64,000 bases of DNA from Chengkuizengella axinellae (GTDB taxonomy: Bacteria > Bacillota > Bacilli > Paenibacillales > KCTC-33759), in NCBI RefSeq assembly GCF_030730905.1, contig NZ_JAVAMP010000001.1, positions 248,001 to 312,000 on the forward strand, written 5' to 3'. Position numbers and translations under genes: made by a program. This document shows positions 47,602 to 56,943 of this stretch, piece by piece. A model generated the notes under the pieces. The model worked only from the letters and a program-made list of their open reading frames with translations, was not told the DNA's origin and did not search any database. How positions within the stretch are numbered: position 1 is the stretch's first letter; every line of letters begins with the position of its first letter.

Positions 47602-47638
47602 ATATTCAGTGAGGATTTTTATCCTTGCTGAATATTTG
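47602..47638 (+). terminator. Probable terminator after secF
   Basis: ATATTCAG-TG-AGGAT (47602-47616) pairs with ATCCT-TG-CTGAATAT (47621-47635), a 15-position stem with two central mismatches and a TTTT loop. The T run after it is poor, so efficiency is uncertain. Confidence 0.55.
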
Positions 47639-47652
47639 TATATGATTTTAAC

Positions 47653-47715
47653 TGATAAGGTCGTCTAACTCTCAGCGGGAGACATAAACTGTGTAAAGTT
47701 AGATTCTCTTTATCA
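47653..47715 (+). promoter_or_regulatory. Structured leader before the cation-efflux gene
   Basis: A closing stem TGATAAGG (47653-47660) with CTTTATCA (47708-47715), one G-T pair, holds an inner stem TCTAACT (47664-47670) with AGTTAGA (47697-47703) and an apical CTC/GAG around AGCGG. The closing stem ends five bases before the GGAGTGA ribosome-binding site. I could not match it to the NiCo or manganese riboswitch consensus. Confidence 0.4.
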
Positions 47716-47732
47716 ATCAAGGAGTGACCCAT

Positions 47733-48689
47733 TTGTCTGAAGATCAAAGATTTAAAAAAGCAGAATTTGCAGCTTGGGTTGGAATTATAGGGAACTTGAT
47801 CTTAGTTATTGTGAAAGGCTCTATTGGATTAATTTCAAACAGTAAAGCATTAATCGCAGACGCAGTACATTCTGCCTCAGATATCGCAGGTTCTTTTGCT
47901 GTGCTAATTGGTTTAAAAGCCGCAAAATTACCTCCTGATAAAGATCACCCTTATGGTCATGGGAAAGCAGAACCTATTGCTGCTATTATTGTATCTATAT
48001 TATTAATTTTAGTAAGTATTGAAGTAGGAATTAGTGCGGTGAAGTCTATTTATTCTGGAGTTGAGAGTGCACCGAAATTTATGGCAATTTATGCAATTGT
48101 CTTTTCAATTGTGGTAAAGGAGGCAATGTTTCAATATAAATATAGGCTGGGTAAGAAGCTTTCTAGCCAAGCATTAATTGCCAATGCCTGGGAGCATCGA
48201 TCTGATGTGTTTTCATCTTTAGCAGCGTTGATAGGAATTGGTGGCGCAGTTATTGGAGGACATTTCGAAATTCCTTGGATGTATTACCTAGATCCTATAG
48301 CAGGTATATTCGTAGCTGTTTTAGTATTTATCATGGGATATAGATTGATAAAAGAATCGATACATAATACAATGGATCATGTGCTTCATCAGGAGGATAC
48401 GGAAGATTTGCACAAAACAATTGAATCTGTGCCTGGAGTCCTTGCTATTAATGAACTTAGAGCTAGAGAACATGGTCATTACGTCATTGTTGATGTGAAA
48501 ATCAGTGTGAATCCAAAAATATCTGTACTTGATGGTCACAAAATAGGGAAAATGGTCAAAAAACGATTGATTAAACAACATACGAATGTTTCAGATGTAT
48601 TTGTACATGTAAATCCATATGATCCAGGTTATCCATACAAAAACAATGTAGATTCTGATTCAAATGGATTCCCAAGTATATTACATTGA
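47733..48689 (+). CDS. Cation diffusion facilitator family transporter
   Basis: Metal/H+ exporter of 318 residues with six helices. Metal-site motifs HSASDIAGS and HRSDVFSS (two HxxxD), HPYGHGKAEPIAA between helices, and a C-terminal cytoplasmic dimerisation domain (about 215-300, VPGVLAINELRAREHGHYV). HxxxD in both helices is seen in zinc, iron or manganese exporters; substrate not fixed. TTG 47733 fits GGAGTGA better than GTG 47724. Confidence 0.92.
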   Translation: MSEDQRFKKAEFAAWVGIIGNLILVIVKGSIGLISNSKALIADAVHSASDIAGSFAVLIGLKAAKLPPDKDHPYGHGKAEPIAAIIVSILLILVSIEVGISAVKSIYSGVESAPKFMAIYAIVFSIVVKEAMFQYKYRLGKKLSSQALIANAWEHRSDVFSSLAALIGIGGAVIGGHFEIPWMYYLDPIAGIFVAVLVFIMGYRLIKESIHNTMDHVLHQEDTEDLHKTIESVPGVLAINELRAREHGHYVIVDVKISVNPKISVLDGHKIGKMVKKRLIKQHTNVSDVFVHVNPYDPGYPYKNNVDSDSNGFPSILH

Positions 48690-48726
48690 TTTTGAAATAT
48701 TTTAATATTATTTCTAGGAGATAAAA

Positions 48727-51123
48727 ATGCTTCAATCTAAGTCTAAATGGAAGTTACCAGAAAACAATAATCAAGAATTAGCGGATCGATTAAGTTCAGA
48801 CTTAGCGATTCCTTCATTACTTGCAAAATTGTTTATAGTGAGAGGGATTGAAAGTAAAGAGCAGGCAGAAGTTTTTTTGAAAACGGAGAATGAAATGTTT
48901 CATGATCCTTTTTTAATGCACGGAATGTCTGAAACGGTTTCGAGAATAAAAGAAGCGGTTGAAGTCGGTGAAAAGATAAGAATTTATGGGGATTATGATG
49001 CTGATGGAGTAAGCAGTACAACATTAATGTACTTTTTACTCTCAAAATTAGGAGCTGACTTTGATTATTATATACCGGATCGATTTAGTGAGGGGTATGG
49101 ATTAAATCTACCTGCTATTCAAAAGGCGAAAGATGAAGGGATTTCTCTTATCATTACAGTGGATAACGGCATCAGTGCAGTAGAGCAAATTCAATATGCA
49201 AATGAGTTGGGTTTGACTGTACTTGTAACAGACCATCACGAACCACCTGATATTTTACCGAATGCTTTTGCAATCATTAATCCTAAAATTCCGCAATGTG
49301 ATTATCCTTTTAAACAATTAGCTGGTGTTGGTGTAGCTTTAAAACTTGCACATGCATTACTTGGATATATTCCTGATGAATTTTTAGAAATCGCTTCAAT
49401 AGGAACTGTAGCTGATCTGATGCCATTAACTGATGAAAACCGTTTGATTGTAAAACAAGGCATAGAAAAAATGAAAACCACCTCCTTTTTAGGTTTAAGA
49501 GCACTGCTGGATGTAGCAGAAGTAGATACATCAAATTTATCTAGTATGCATATTGGTTTTGCACTTGGACCTAGAATCAATGCTGGGGGAAGGCTTCTTC
49601 ATGCAGAAAATGTAGTAAAACTTTTAACAGCAAGTAATGAGGAGGAAGCACAGTCCTTAGCCTATGAATTGGATGCTTTAAACAAAGAACGTCAGTCAAT
49701 AGTAAATGATATTACAGCAGAAGCTTTTACTATGATTGAAGAGTCTAAAGGTGATTCTAACAACAATGTTATCGTAGTGGCGAACGAAGGGTGGAATGTA
49801 GGAGTCATTGGTATTGTAGCATCAAAAATTTTAGAAAAATACTACCGACCCGTTTTAGTCCTGAATATTGATAAAGGCACTGGTTTAGCAAAAGGCTCTG
49901 CACGATCAATCTCAGGTTTTAATATATTTAAAGCTTTATCGGATTGCAGCTCTTTATTGGATCATTTTGGTGGTCATGAGGCAGCAGCGGGATTAACGAT
50001 GCAAGCAGCTCATATTTCTAAGCTAAGAGAACAATTAAATCAATTAGCTGGCAGCTGGTTGTCTGAAGATGACTTTGTTCCAGTCATTGAAGCGGATATC
50101 GAAAGCGATTTGCAAGACATTACGATTCCTATTATTGAGCAAATTGAGTCCACACTTGCTCCTTTTGGAGCGGGGAATCCATCTCCGAATTTGATTCTGA
50201 AAGATTTGCGAATTCTTAAAAAGAATAGATTGGGAAAAGAAAAGCAGCATTTAAAATTGGTTTTATCTCAAGGGATGAAAGAAGTAAGCTGCTCCATGGA
50301 AGCAATTGGTTTCGGAAAAGGGGATTTAGAGCAATTTATATCTGCTGATGCTAAAGTTGATGTTGTTGGAGAATTGTCGATCAATGAATGGAATGGAATG
50401 AGAAAGCCTCAATTATTCATAAAAGACATTCGAATTCCTAATCAACAAGTCTTTGATTGGAGAAACCTTCACATTAATAAAATGGTAGAGAACCTTCAAC
50501 AAATTAAGGAACGAGGAGATCATCAGATAGCTATTATGCTGGAAGATGAAAACGGTTTGAAAGATTTTCCTGAGCAAATGTTAAATACAAAAGTCATGTT
50601 TTGTACTATGGATGCAAATGGAGAGCTAACTGATATCAATCATATAGCTTCAGGTATAAATGAGGTTGTTTCAGATCTTGTTTTATATTCAGTCCCAGCA
50701 GATATCCATAGACTTAAAGCATTATTTGCTCAAAATCAATCATTTCAGCGAATATATATTGTTCATAAAAAGAAAAAGAATTCTGCTTTAAAAGGGTTGC
50801 CTTCTAGGGATGCATTTAAAACGATTTATGCTTCGTTATTAAATAAAAAAAATTGGGATATAAATGATTCTTTATTTTTGGAAAAGTTATGTAAACGTTC
50901 AAGTTTGTCCAAGGATATGATACAATTTATGATTGGCGTATTTGAAGAATTAAATTTTATACAAAAGGATGGCAACTCTTTTCGTTGCATACAGTCACCT
51001 AAAAAAAACAGTCTTGATTCATCCAGCTTATACAAACAAAGATGGAATCAGACTGAAATTGAAAAAATATTTGAATATTCCACAACGAATGAAATGACAC
51101 AATGGATTTTAAATCAAACGTAA
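48727..51123 (+). CDS. recJ: Single-stranded-DNA exonuclease RecJ
   Basis: 5'-3' ssDNA exonuclease of recombination and mismatch repair. 798 residues: DHH domain with GDYDADGVSST and TDHHEPP, DHHA1 with GPRINAGGRL and FGGHEAAAGL, OB fold, and a C-terminal extension of about 220 residues typical of Firmicute RecJ. Followed 36 bp later by apt. Confidence 0.96.
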   Translation: MLQSKSKWKLPENNNQELADRLSSDLAIPSLLAKLFIVRGIESKEQAEVFLKTENEMFHDPFLMHGMSETVSRIKEAVEVGEKIRIYGDYDADGVSSTTLMYFLLSKLGADFDYYIPDRFSEGYGLNLPAIQKAKDEGISLIITVDNGISAVEQIQYANELGLTVLVTDHHEPPDILPNAFAIINPKIPQCDYPFKQLAGVGVALKLAHALLGYIPDEFLEIASIGTVADLMPLTDENRLIVKQGIEKMKTTSFLGLRALLDVAEVDTSNLSSMHIGFALGPRINAGGRLLHAENVVKLLTASNEEEAQSLAYELDALNKERQSIVNDITAEAFTMIEESKGDSNNNVIVVANEGWNVGVIGIVASKILEKYYRPVLVLNIDKGTGLAKGSARSISGFNIFKALSDCSSLLDHFGGHEAAAGLTMQAAHISKLREQLNQLAGSWLSEDDFVPVIEADIESDLQDITIPIIEQIESTLAPFGAGNPSPNLILKDLRILKKNRLGKEKQHLKLVLSQGMKEVSCSMEAIGFGKGDLEQFISADAKVDVVGELSINEWNGMRKPQLFIKDIRIPNQQVFDWRNLHINKMVENLQQIKERGDHQIAIMLEDENGLKDFPEQMLNTKVMFCTMDANGELTDINHIASGINEVVSDLVLYSVPADIHRLKALFAQNQSFQRIYIVHKKKKNSALKGLPSRDAFKTIYASLLNKKNWDINDSLFLEKLCKRSSLSKDMIQFMIGVFEELNFIQKDGNSFRCIQSPKKNSLDSSSLYKQRWNQTEIEKIFEYSTTNEMTQWILNQT

Positions 51124-51159
51124 AATCAAAGAGCACACATTTAGGAAGGAAGAAATGTA

Positions 51160-51672
51160 ATGGATTTTAAAAAACATGTTCGAGTGATTGAGGATTTTCC
51201 ACAGGAAGGCATACATTTTAAGGATATTACTACAATTTTAAAGAATGGACCTGTTTATCGCGAAGTCATTGAATCCATGAGACAGATGGTAAAACATCTA
51301 GATGTTGATTTAATTGCAGGTCCAGAGGCAAGAGGGTTTGTAGTAGGTGCTCCTCTTGCTTATGCTATGGGAGCAGGTTTTTTACCTATTCGTAAAAGTG
51401 GGAAATTACCTGGTGAAACGATTGAAGCTAGTTACAGCTTAGAATACGGAAAAGATAAATTGGCTATGCATAAGGATGCTATTCAGCCTGGTCAAAAGGT
51501 GTTGATTGCAGATGATTTATTAGCTACTGGCGGTACAATCGCAACTTCCATTGATTTGGTTAAGCAATTAGGTGGAGAAGTTGTTGGTGCGGCATTTATG
51601 ATTGAATTGACTTATTTAAATGGTAAAGAGAAGTTGAATGGTATTGAGAACTTCTCTTTGATGAAGTATTAA
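51160..51672 (+). CDS. apt: Adenine phosphoribosyltransferase
   Basis: Salvages adenine to AMP with PRPP. 170 residues, with PRPP loop VLIADDLLATGGTIATS and EARGFVVGAPLAY. AGGAAGGAA upstream. The recJ-apt-relA order is conserved in Bacillales; here an antiporter is inserted before relA. Confidence 0.97.
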   Translation: MDFKKHVRVIEDFPQEGIHFKDITTILKNGPVYREVIESMRQMVKHLDVDLIAGPEARGFVVGAPLAYAMGAGFLPIRKSGKLPGETIEASYSLEYGKDKLAMHKDAIQPGQKVLIADDLLATGGTIATSIDLVKQLGGEVVGAAFMIELTYLNGKEKLNGIENFSLMKY

Positions 51673-51773
51673 TCTTTTATGATCTTACCTTACTTTCAAA
51701 AGAAGGAATTTCATGATAAACTTTCTGTTCTATTAACAGAATCCTGTTTATAGGAATCAACATGATAATGAAT

Positions 51774-51826
51774 AGCACCTCCAATTGTTGGACATAACCT
51801 TTCTAACAATTAGAGGTGCTGTTTTT
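51774..51826. terminator. Bidirectional terminator between apt and the antiporter
   Basis: Sixteen-position stem (51774-51789 with 51805-51820, one mismatch) with a T run on the + side. Serves apt and possibly the convergent antiporter gene. Confidence 0.8.
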
Positions 51827-51880
51827 ACTTGGGTATATCCATTCACTGGCTTTGGAAAAAGACAGATCGGAATTGTATTC

Positions 51881-53440
51881 TTAATGAGAATCAGTATCCT
51901 CTTCTTTTTCAAGCAGATCAATAATCTTTTTATATTCCTCTTCTGCAATTTCACCAGAGATTAAATGTTGTTTTGCTAGTTCCTCTACTGCTTCATATTC
52001 AGCATATAATGATTTTTTTCTCGCACTTGTCATTTGATCCTCTTGTAGCTTCGGAAACTCTTTATACAGGTGTTCAAGCTTTTTATGTAGTGCATCTAGC
52101 TTACCTTGATACTCATTGTCTAATTTGGTGTAGATCACAGGAGAAATAGTAGCTTCACTCTTCATTTCTTCTATTGCATTTCTTCCTGCTGTTGCTTGAT
52201 GTATTTCAGATAGTGTTCTTTCATAAGCCAAGCTGCTTTCCATTGTTTTCGTTACCCCTAAGAAGTTTACTAAAGGTTTAATTGTAAGACCTTGTATTAC
52301 GAGTGAAAATAAAACTACACCAAAGGTTAGCACTAAAATGTCCTCACGTCCTGGAAAATCTGCATCTAAGCTTAATGCTAATGCTATGGACAATGAACCT
52401 TTCAGCCCTCCCCAGTTGAATACGTGCTTCCATGCCATAGGTATGTGTCGATTAAAAGCAAGACTTCCATAAATGGCTATGCTTCTTCCGACTAAAACGA
52501 TGAGAATGGCTAATAAAATCATCATCCACTTACCAGACAAATCGATATTTGCAATTTCCAGTCCAACCATTAAAAATACAAATGAGTTTGCGATGAGGGC
52601 GAGCACATCCCAAAATGTTTTGATATTTAACTTCGTAGTTGGACTCATTCCAATTTTAGCTCCATAGTTACCAAAGACAAGACCTGCAGCAACTACAGAA
52701 ATCACGCCGGAAAAATGGAAGATTTCTGCGATGAAAAATGCTCCGTAAAACAATAACATAGAAAATACAATTTCTAATGGATAATCATCGAAATGGCGAA
52801 GAATTTTTGAGAATAGATAGGCTAAAAGTAAACCAATGGCAAGCCCACCAAAAGATCCTTTGAAAAATTCCCACAATCCTTCACCGAATTCTGTGAATCC
52901 AGCAAATATAAAGGTAGTTAAGCTAATTTTGAATAATACATAAGCCACACCGTCATTAATCAAACTCTCACCTTCTATAATGGTTGAAAGTCGGTGATTT
53001 ACACCCATGCTTTTAAAGATAGAAAGTACACTTACGGGGTCTGTAGCTGCCATTAAAGCCGCAAATACAAAAGCAACTTCGAGTGGTAAGTCAAGTAAAT
53101 ATACAGCTAAAAATCCGATAACAGTATAAGTAACCAATGTACCAAATAACGCCATAGCTAAAATAGGAGTTTTATTTTCTTTTAGATGTGAAAATGGCAA
53201 TTTTAAAGTAGCTTCACCTAACAAGGTGGGTAAAAATATAGAAACGATAACAAATGTGAAGATTTCATCCTCTACGATAAAATGCTTAAGTTCTTCTAAG
53301 CCCGGTATATGTACTAAACCTAAAATAGCTCCAACAATAACTAATGCGATGGGATAGGGAGCGTTTAATTTTTTTGCTACAGCTGTGATACCAGCTGCAA
53401 TAGCGAGTAATAATAAAACAAGTTCAAATTGATGTTCCAT
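51881..53440 (-). CDS. CPA1/NhaP-type Na+(K+)/H+ antiporter
   Basis: Cation/proton antiporter of 519 residues: about 12 helices (1-400) with ALMAATDPVSVLSIF (DP ion site) and GESLINDGVAYVLF (ND region), and a C-terminal cytoplasmic coiled-coil-like tail of about 120 residues ending acidic. Start at ATG 53440 with GAGGTG upstream; ATG 53452 lacks an RBS. Inserted on the minus strand between apt and relA, which are neighbours in Bacillus. Adds to the Mrp system in Na+/pH control. Confidence 0.92.
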   Translation of the reverse strand: MEHQFELVLLLLAIAAGITAVAKKLNAPYPIALVIVGAILGLVHIPGLEELKHFIVEDEIFTFVIVSIFLPTLLGEATLKLPFSHLKENKTPILAMALFGTLVTYTVIGFLAVYLLDLPLEVAFVFAALMAATDPVSVLSIFKSMGVNHRLSTIIEGESLINDGVAYVLFKISLTTFIFAGFTEFGEGLWEFFKGSFGGLAIGLLLAYLFSKILRHFDDYPLEIVFSMLLFYGAFFIAEIFHFSGVISVVAAGLVFGNYGAKIGMSPTTKLNIKTFWDVLALIANSFVFLMVGLEIANIDLSGKWMMILLAILIVLVGRSIAIYGSLAFNRHIPMAWKHVFNWGGLKGSLSIALALSLDADFPGREDILVLTFGVVLFSLVIQGLTIKPLVNFLGVTKTMESSLAYERTLSEIHQATAGRNAIEEMKSEATISPVIYTKLDNEYQGKLDALHKKLEHLYKEFPKLQEDQMTSARKKSLYAEYEAVEELAKQHLISGEIAEEEYKKIIDLLEKEEDTDSH

Positions 53441-53626
53441 AAAGCACCTCATTTATTTTTTTCATATGAATTATATTTTACAAAATATTTTAGCCATTGC
53501 CTACTATTTCTATTTATAATAATCATTCACATATTTAATTTCTCACTTTTAGTGGTTAATTTCACATATTCATCTTTTATAAAAATTAGGTTATTGAGGA
53601 TTTAAACCTAACAAATTGACGAATAG

Positions 53627-53655
53627 TTGACGTAAGATGAATTGAGAGGCATAAT
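53627..53655 (+). promoter_or_regulatory. SigA promoter of relA
   Basis: TTGACG at 53627, exactly 17 bp, then CATAAT at 53650, each one base from consensus. About 28 bp of leader before the relA ATG. A second TTGACG lies at 53616. Confidence 0.65.
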
Positions 53656-53689
53656 GATAGAAAATCCTTGAGAATAGGAAGGTAAAGTA

Positions 53690-55858
53690 ATGGGCATCGA
53701 GCAACTCATTGAAAAGGCATCTGCATATTTAAAACAAGCGGATTTGGAACAGATTAGAAGAGCTTACAACCTTGCTGAAAAAGCTCATGAGGGCCAAGTT
53801 AGAAAGTCAGGAGAACCCTATATACTTCATCCTTTGGCTGTAGCAGATATTATTGTCAATATGCAGATGGATGTGATTTCGATTAGTGCTGCTCTTTTAC
53901 ATGATGTTGTAGAGGATACGGATGTAACGTTAGAGCAATTGCGCGAGGAGTTCGGTGAAACTTGTGCGATGTTAGTAGACGGTGTGACAAAACTTGAAAA
54001 AATTAAATTTAAGTCAAGAGAGGAACATCAGAACGAGAATTATCGAAAAATGTTTGTTGCAATGGCTCAGGATTTGCGTGTTATATTAATAAAATTAGCT
54101 GATAGATTGCATAATATGCGTACTTTGAAATTCCAGAAGGAAGAAAATCAAAGGAGAATTGCGCATGAGACATTAGAAATATTCTGCCCCATTGCACATA
54201 GACTAGGGATGTCTGCTATTAAATGGGAAATGGAAGACATCTCATTACGTTATTTAAATCCACAGCAATATTATCGCATTGTTAACTTAATGCAGAAAAA
54301 AAGAGCAGAACGCGAGAAATATATTGATGATGTAATACAAAATATTAAGTTAAAATTAAAAGACATGGGGATTGACGCTGATATTTCAGGTCGTCCTAAA
54401 CATATATATAGCATTTATAAAAAAATGAAAACGCAAAGTAAGCAATTTAATGAAATATATGACTTACTTGCGATTCGTGTCATCGTCAATAACATTAAAG
54501 ATTGTTATGCATCTTTAGGAATAATTCATACATTATGGAAACCGATGCCGGGAAGATTTAAAGATTATATCGCAATGCCAAAGCCAAATATGTATCAATC
54601 ACTACACACTACCTTAATTGGGCCTAGTGGAGAACCTCTTGAGGTTCAAATTCGTACATGGGATATGCACAAAACTTCTGAATACGGGGTTGCTGCTCAT
54701 TGGGCCTATAAAGAAGGAACGTTGGTTCCTAGTGGTACTTTTGAAGATAAAATGAATTGGTTCCGAGAAATTCTAGAACTGCAAAATGAAACAACAAATG
54801 CAGAGGAATTTATGGAATCTTTAAAAATGGACTTTTTCTCTGATCTTGTTTATGTATTTACACCGAAAGGTGAAGTCATCGAGCTGCCAAGCGGGTGTGT
54901 ACCATTAGATTTTGCTTATCGCATTCATACTGAAGTAGGAAATCGTACCATTGGGGCAAAAGTGAACGGCAGAATCGTGCCTTTAGATCATCCTCTGAAA
55001 ACGGGAGATATTGTTGAGATATTAACCTCGAAGCATTCGTATGGCCCAAGTCAAGATTGGATTAAGATCGTTAAATCATCGCAGGCTAAGACAAAAATCA
55101 AACAGTGGTTTAAAAAGGAAAAACGTGATGAAAGTATTGAAAAAGGCAAGGAAGGCATTGAACGTGAGATAAAACGATTAGGTTTTGATCCCGCAGAAGT
55201 AATGACAGATGAACAGCTCCAAGAAGTGATGTCTAAATTCAGCTTTAACAGTGTAGATGATATGTATTCCTCTGTTGGATTTGGGGGGATTACGGCTGCG
55301 CAAATTTGTACAAGGTTAACAGAAAAGCAACGTAAAGAGCTTGAAGAAGAAAAAGCAGTCAGTGAAATCCAAGAAACGAAGCCAAGCCCTGTACGTAAGA
55401 GCAGGCAAGCACATGGTGTGAGTGTAAAAGGAATCGATAATTTACTCATTCGTTTTGCAAGATGCTGTAATCCTGTTCCTGGAGATGAAATCATAGGTTA
55501 TATTACGAGAGGTAGAGGTGTTTCTGTACATCGTGCGGATTGTAATAACATCCCGACTGGAAGTGATGAAGAATCTCATCGCTTAATTGAAGTGGACTGG
55601 GAATCTGAAGTAGAAGCAAATTATAATGTTGAAATTGAAATTACAGGTCATGATCGCAGAGGATTTTTAAATGAAGTATTACAGACGGTTTCTGAAACTA
55701 AAACGATTATTTCCGCTGTATCAGGAAGATCGGATAGAAACAAAGTGTCCATTATTCATATGACGATTTTAATTCGAAGTAAAGAGCACTTGCATAGTGT
55801 TGTTGAGAAGATAAAGAGAGTCAAGGATGTTTATTCTGTTCAAAGAATTATGCAGTAA
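53690..55858 (+). CDS. relA: Bifunctional (p)ppGpp synthetase/hydrolase
   Basis: Rel enzyme making and degrading the stringent alarmone. 722 residues: HD hydrolase domain (1-180; LLHDVVEDTD, ADRLHNMRT, intact), synthetase (about 230-350; GRPKHIYSIYKKM), TGS (about 385-450), a conserved Cys region (RCCNPVPGDEI) and a C-terminal ACT (650-722). Both HD and synthetase motifs are present, so it should be bifunctional. AGGAAGG precedes the ATG. Confidence 0.97.
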   Translation: MGIEQLIEKASAYLKQADLEQIRRAYNLAEKAHEGQVRKSGEPYILHPLAVADIIVNMQMDVISISAALLHDVVEDTDVTLEQLREEFGETCAMLVDGVTKLEKIKFKSREEHQNENYRKMFVAMAQDLRVILIKLADRLHNMRTLKFQKEENQRRIAHETLEIFCPIAHRLGMSAIKWEMEDISLRYLNPQQYYRIVNLMQKKRAEREKYIDDVIQNIKLKLKDMGIDADISGRPKHIYSIYKKMKTQSKQFNEIYDLLAIRVIVNNIKDCYASLGIIHTLWKPMPGRFKDYIAMPKPNMYQSLHTTLIGPSGEPLEVQIRTWDMHKTSEYGVAAHWAYKEGTLVPSGTFEDKMNWFREILELQNETTNAEEFMESLKMDFFSDLVYVFTPKGEVIELPSGCVPLDFAYRIHTEVGNRTIGAKVNGRIVPLDHPLKTGDIVEILTSKHSYGPSQDWIKIVKSSQAKTKIKQWFKKEKRDESIEKGKEGIEREIKRLGFDPAEVMTDEQLQEVMSKFSFNSVDDMYSSVGFGGITAAQICTRLTEKQRKELEEEKAVSEIQETKPSPVRKSRQAHGVSVKGIDNLLIRFARCCNPVPGDEIIGYITRGRGVSVHRADCNNIPTGSDEESHRLIEVDWESEVEANYNVEIEITGHDRRGFLNEVLQTVSETKTIISAVSGRSDRNKVSIIHMTILIRSKEHLHSVVEKIKRVKDVYSVQRIMQ

Positions 55859-55893
55859 ACGCCTTTAAAATTGATTTGATACAATTTAAACCT

Positions 55894-55934
55894 AATCCGT
55901 TAACTCCTTTTTCAACTGAGTTGACGGATTTTTC
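55894..55934 (+). terminator. Terminator-like hairpin between relA and dtd
   Basis: Thirteen-bp stem AATCCGTTAACTC with its complement (55918-55930), one G-T pair, then a short T run (TTTTTC). Probably partial, since dtd commonly follows relA in one unit. Confidence 0.7.
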
Positions 55935-55981
55935 ATCTGTTTATTTTGAATGTTTAACTAGAATATAGGAGTGGGATAACA

Positions 55982-56428
55982 GTGAAAGTTGTTGTGCAAC
56001 GAAGTAAAGAAGCAAAAGTAACGGTAGATGGGGAAGTTTGTGGCAAGATTGATAAAGGTTTAATGCTGCTGGTAGGTATCACCCATGATGATACGGAAGA
56101 TGATGCTCGTTTTCTGGCAGATAAAATAAGTCATCTTAGAATTTTTGAGGATGAACATGGAAAGATGAATCTTTCGGTTAAGGATGTTTCAGGACAAATA
56201 TTATCCGTTTCACAATTTACTTTATACGGAGATTGCAGAAAAGGAAGAAGACCTAATTTTATGAATGCAGCACGTCCTGAATTTGCCAATCCATTATACG
56301 AACGATTCAATGAGCTTTTAAGAGAACAAGGGTTAGTTGTAGAAACAGGGCGATTTGGAGAAATGATGGATGTATCTTTTACGAATTGGGGACCAGTTAC
56401 TTTGATTGTGGAAAGTCCTACATCATAA
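55982..56428 (+). CDS. dtd: D-aminoacyl-tRNA deacylase
   Basis: Removes D-amino acids from mischarged tRNA. 148 residues, standard; [17 protein letters not shown] and the cross-subunit [11 protein letters not shown] motif. GTG start 55982. Follows relA as in B. subtilis. Confidence 0.97.
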   Translation: MKVVVQRSKEAKVTVDGEVCGKIDKGLMLLVGITHDDTEDDARFLADKISHLRIFEDEHGKMNLSVKDVSGQILSVSQFTLYGDCRKGRRPNFMNAARPEFANPLYERFNELLREQGLVVETGRFGEMMDVSFTNWGPVTLIVESPTS

Positions 56429-56671
56429 ATGAATAGGATAAAACCTATCCAATGAAATATATTCTCTTTAATTGAGCACTTTAATATGAGTGCTCTTTTT
56501 GTATTTATACGAAAAGAAGAATCACAATTAGATAAGAGTACAATAAGCCATAAGACTCTGCAATTAACTTTACAGTGTTAACAAACCTATATTTGGACAA
56601 AATAAAACATGATAACGTTAATTAGGATGGAATTGATTTATTTAATAATAGTATAAGGTGGTATGACTTGG

Positions 56672-56833
56672 ATGCATCAGTCACAAAAGGAAAAAAACAT
56701 GTTGAATGCCGCAAATCGTATGTTGCAAAATACAATTCACGAAACGAAATTAGATCAACTAACGGAAGGTTTTCATTCAAAAAGATCAACTAATTTAGTA
56801 GAAGGAGATCCTAAACAAACAATCCGTCCTTAA
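56672..56833 (+). CDS. Hypothetical 53-residue protein
   Basis: A short open frame of 53 codons (MHQSQKEKNMLNAANRMLQ onward, ending KQTIRP). Hydrophilic, no signal peptide, Asn/Gln/Lys-rich. AAGGTGG lies 10 bases before ATG 56672; ATG 56663 is too close to it. Codon use resembles neighbours. No family recognised. Confidence 0.5.
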   Translation: MHQSQKEKNMLNAANRMLQNTIHETKLDQLTEGFHSKRSTNLVEGDPKQTIRP

Positions 56834-56943
56834 TATAGGCTAACCTATATGCTCAGCATTGACCCCTTTGTATATGTTGGTTAAACTTGAATAGCGCATA
56901 TGAACAAAAATATAAGAAATAACAAACTTAAAGGGGAAAAACA

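Noticed and set aside
55051-55494. 147-codon antisense frame in relA
   Set aside because: Shadow of a certain gene, Ser/Leu-rich and without RBS.
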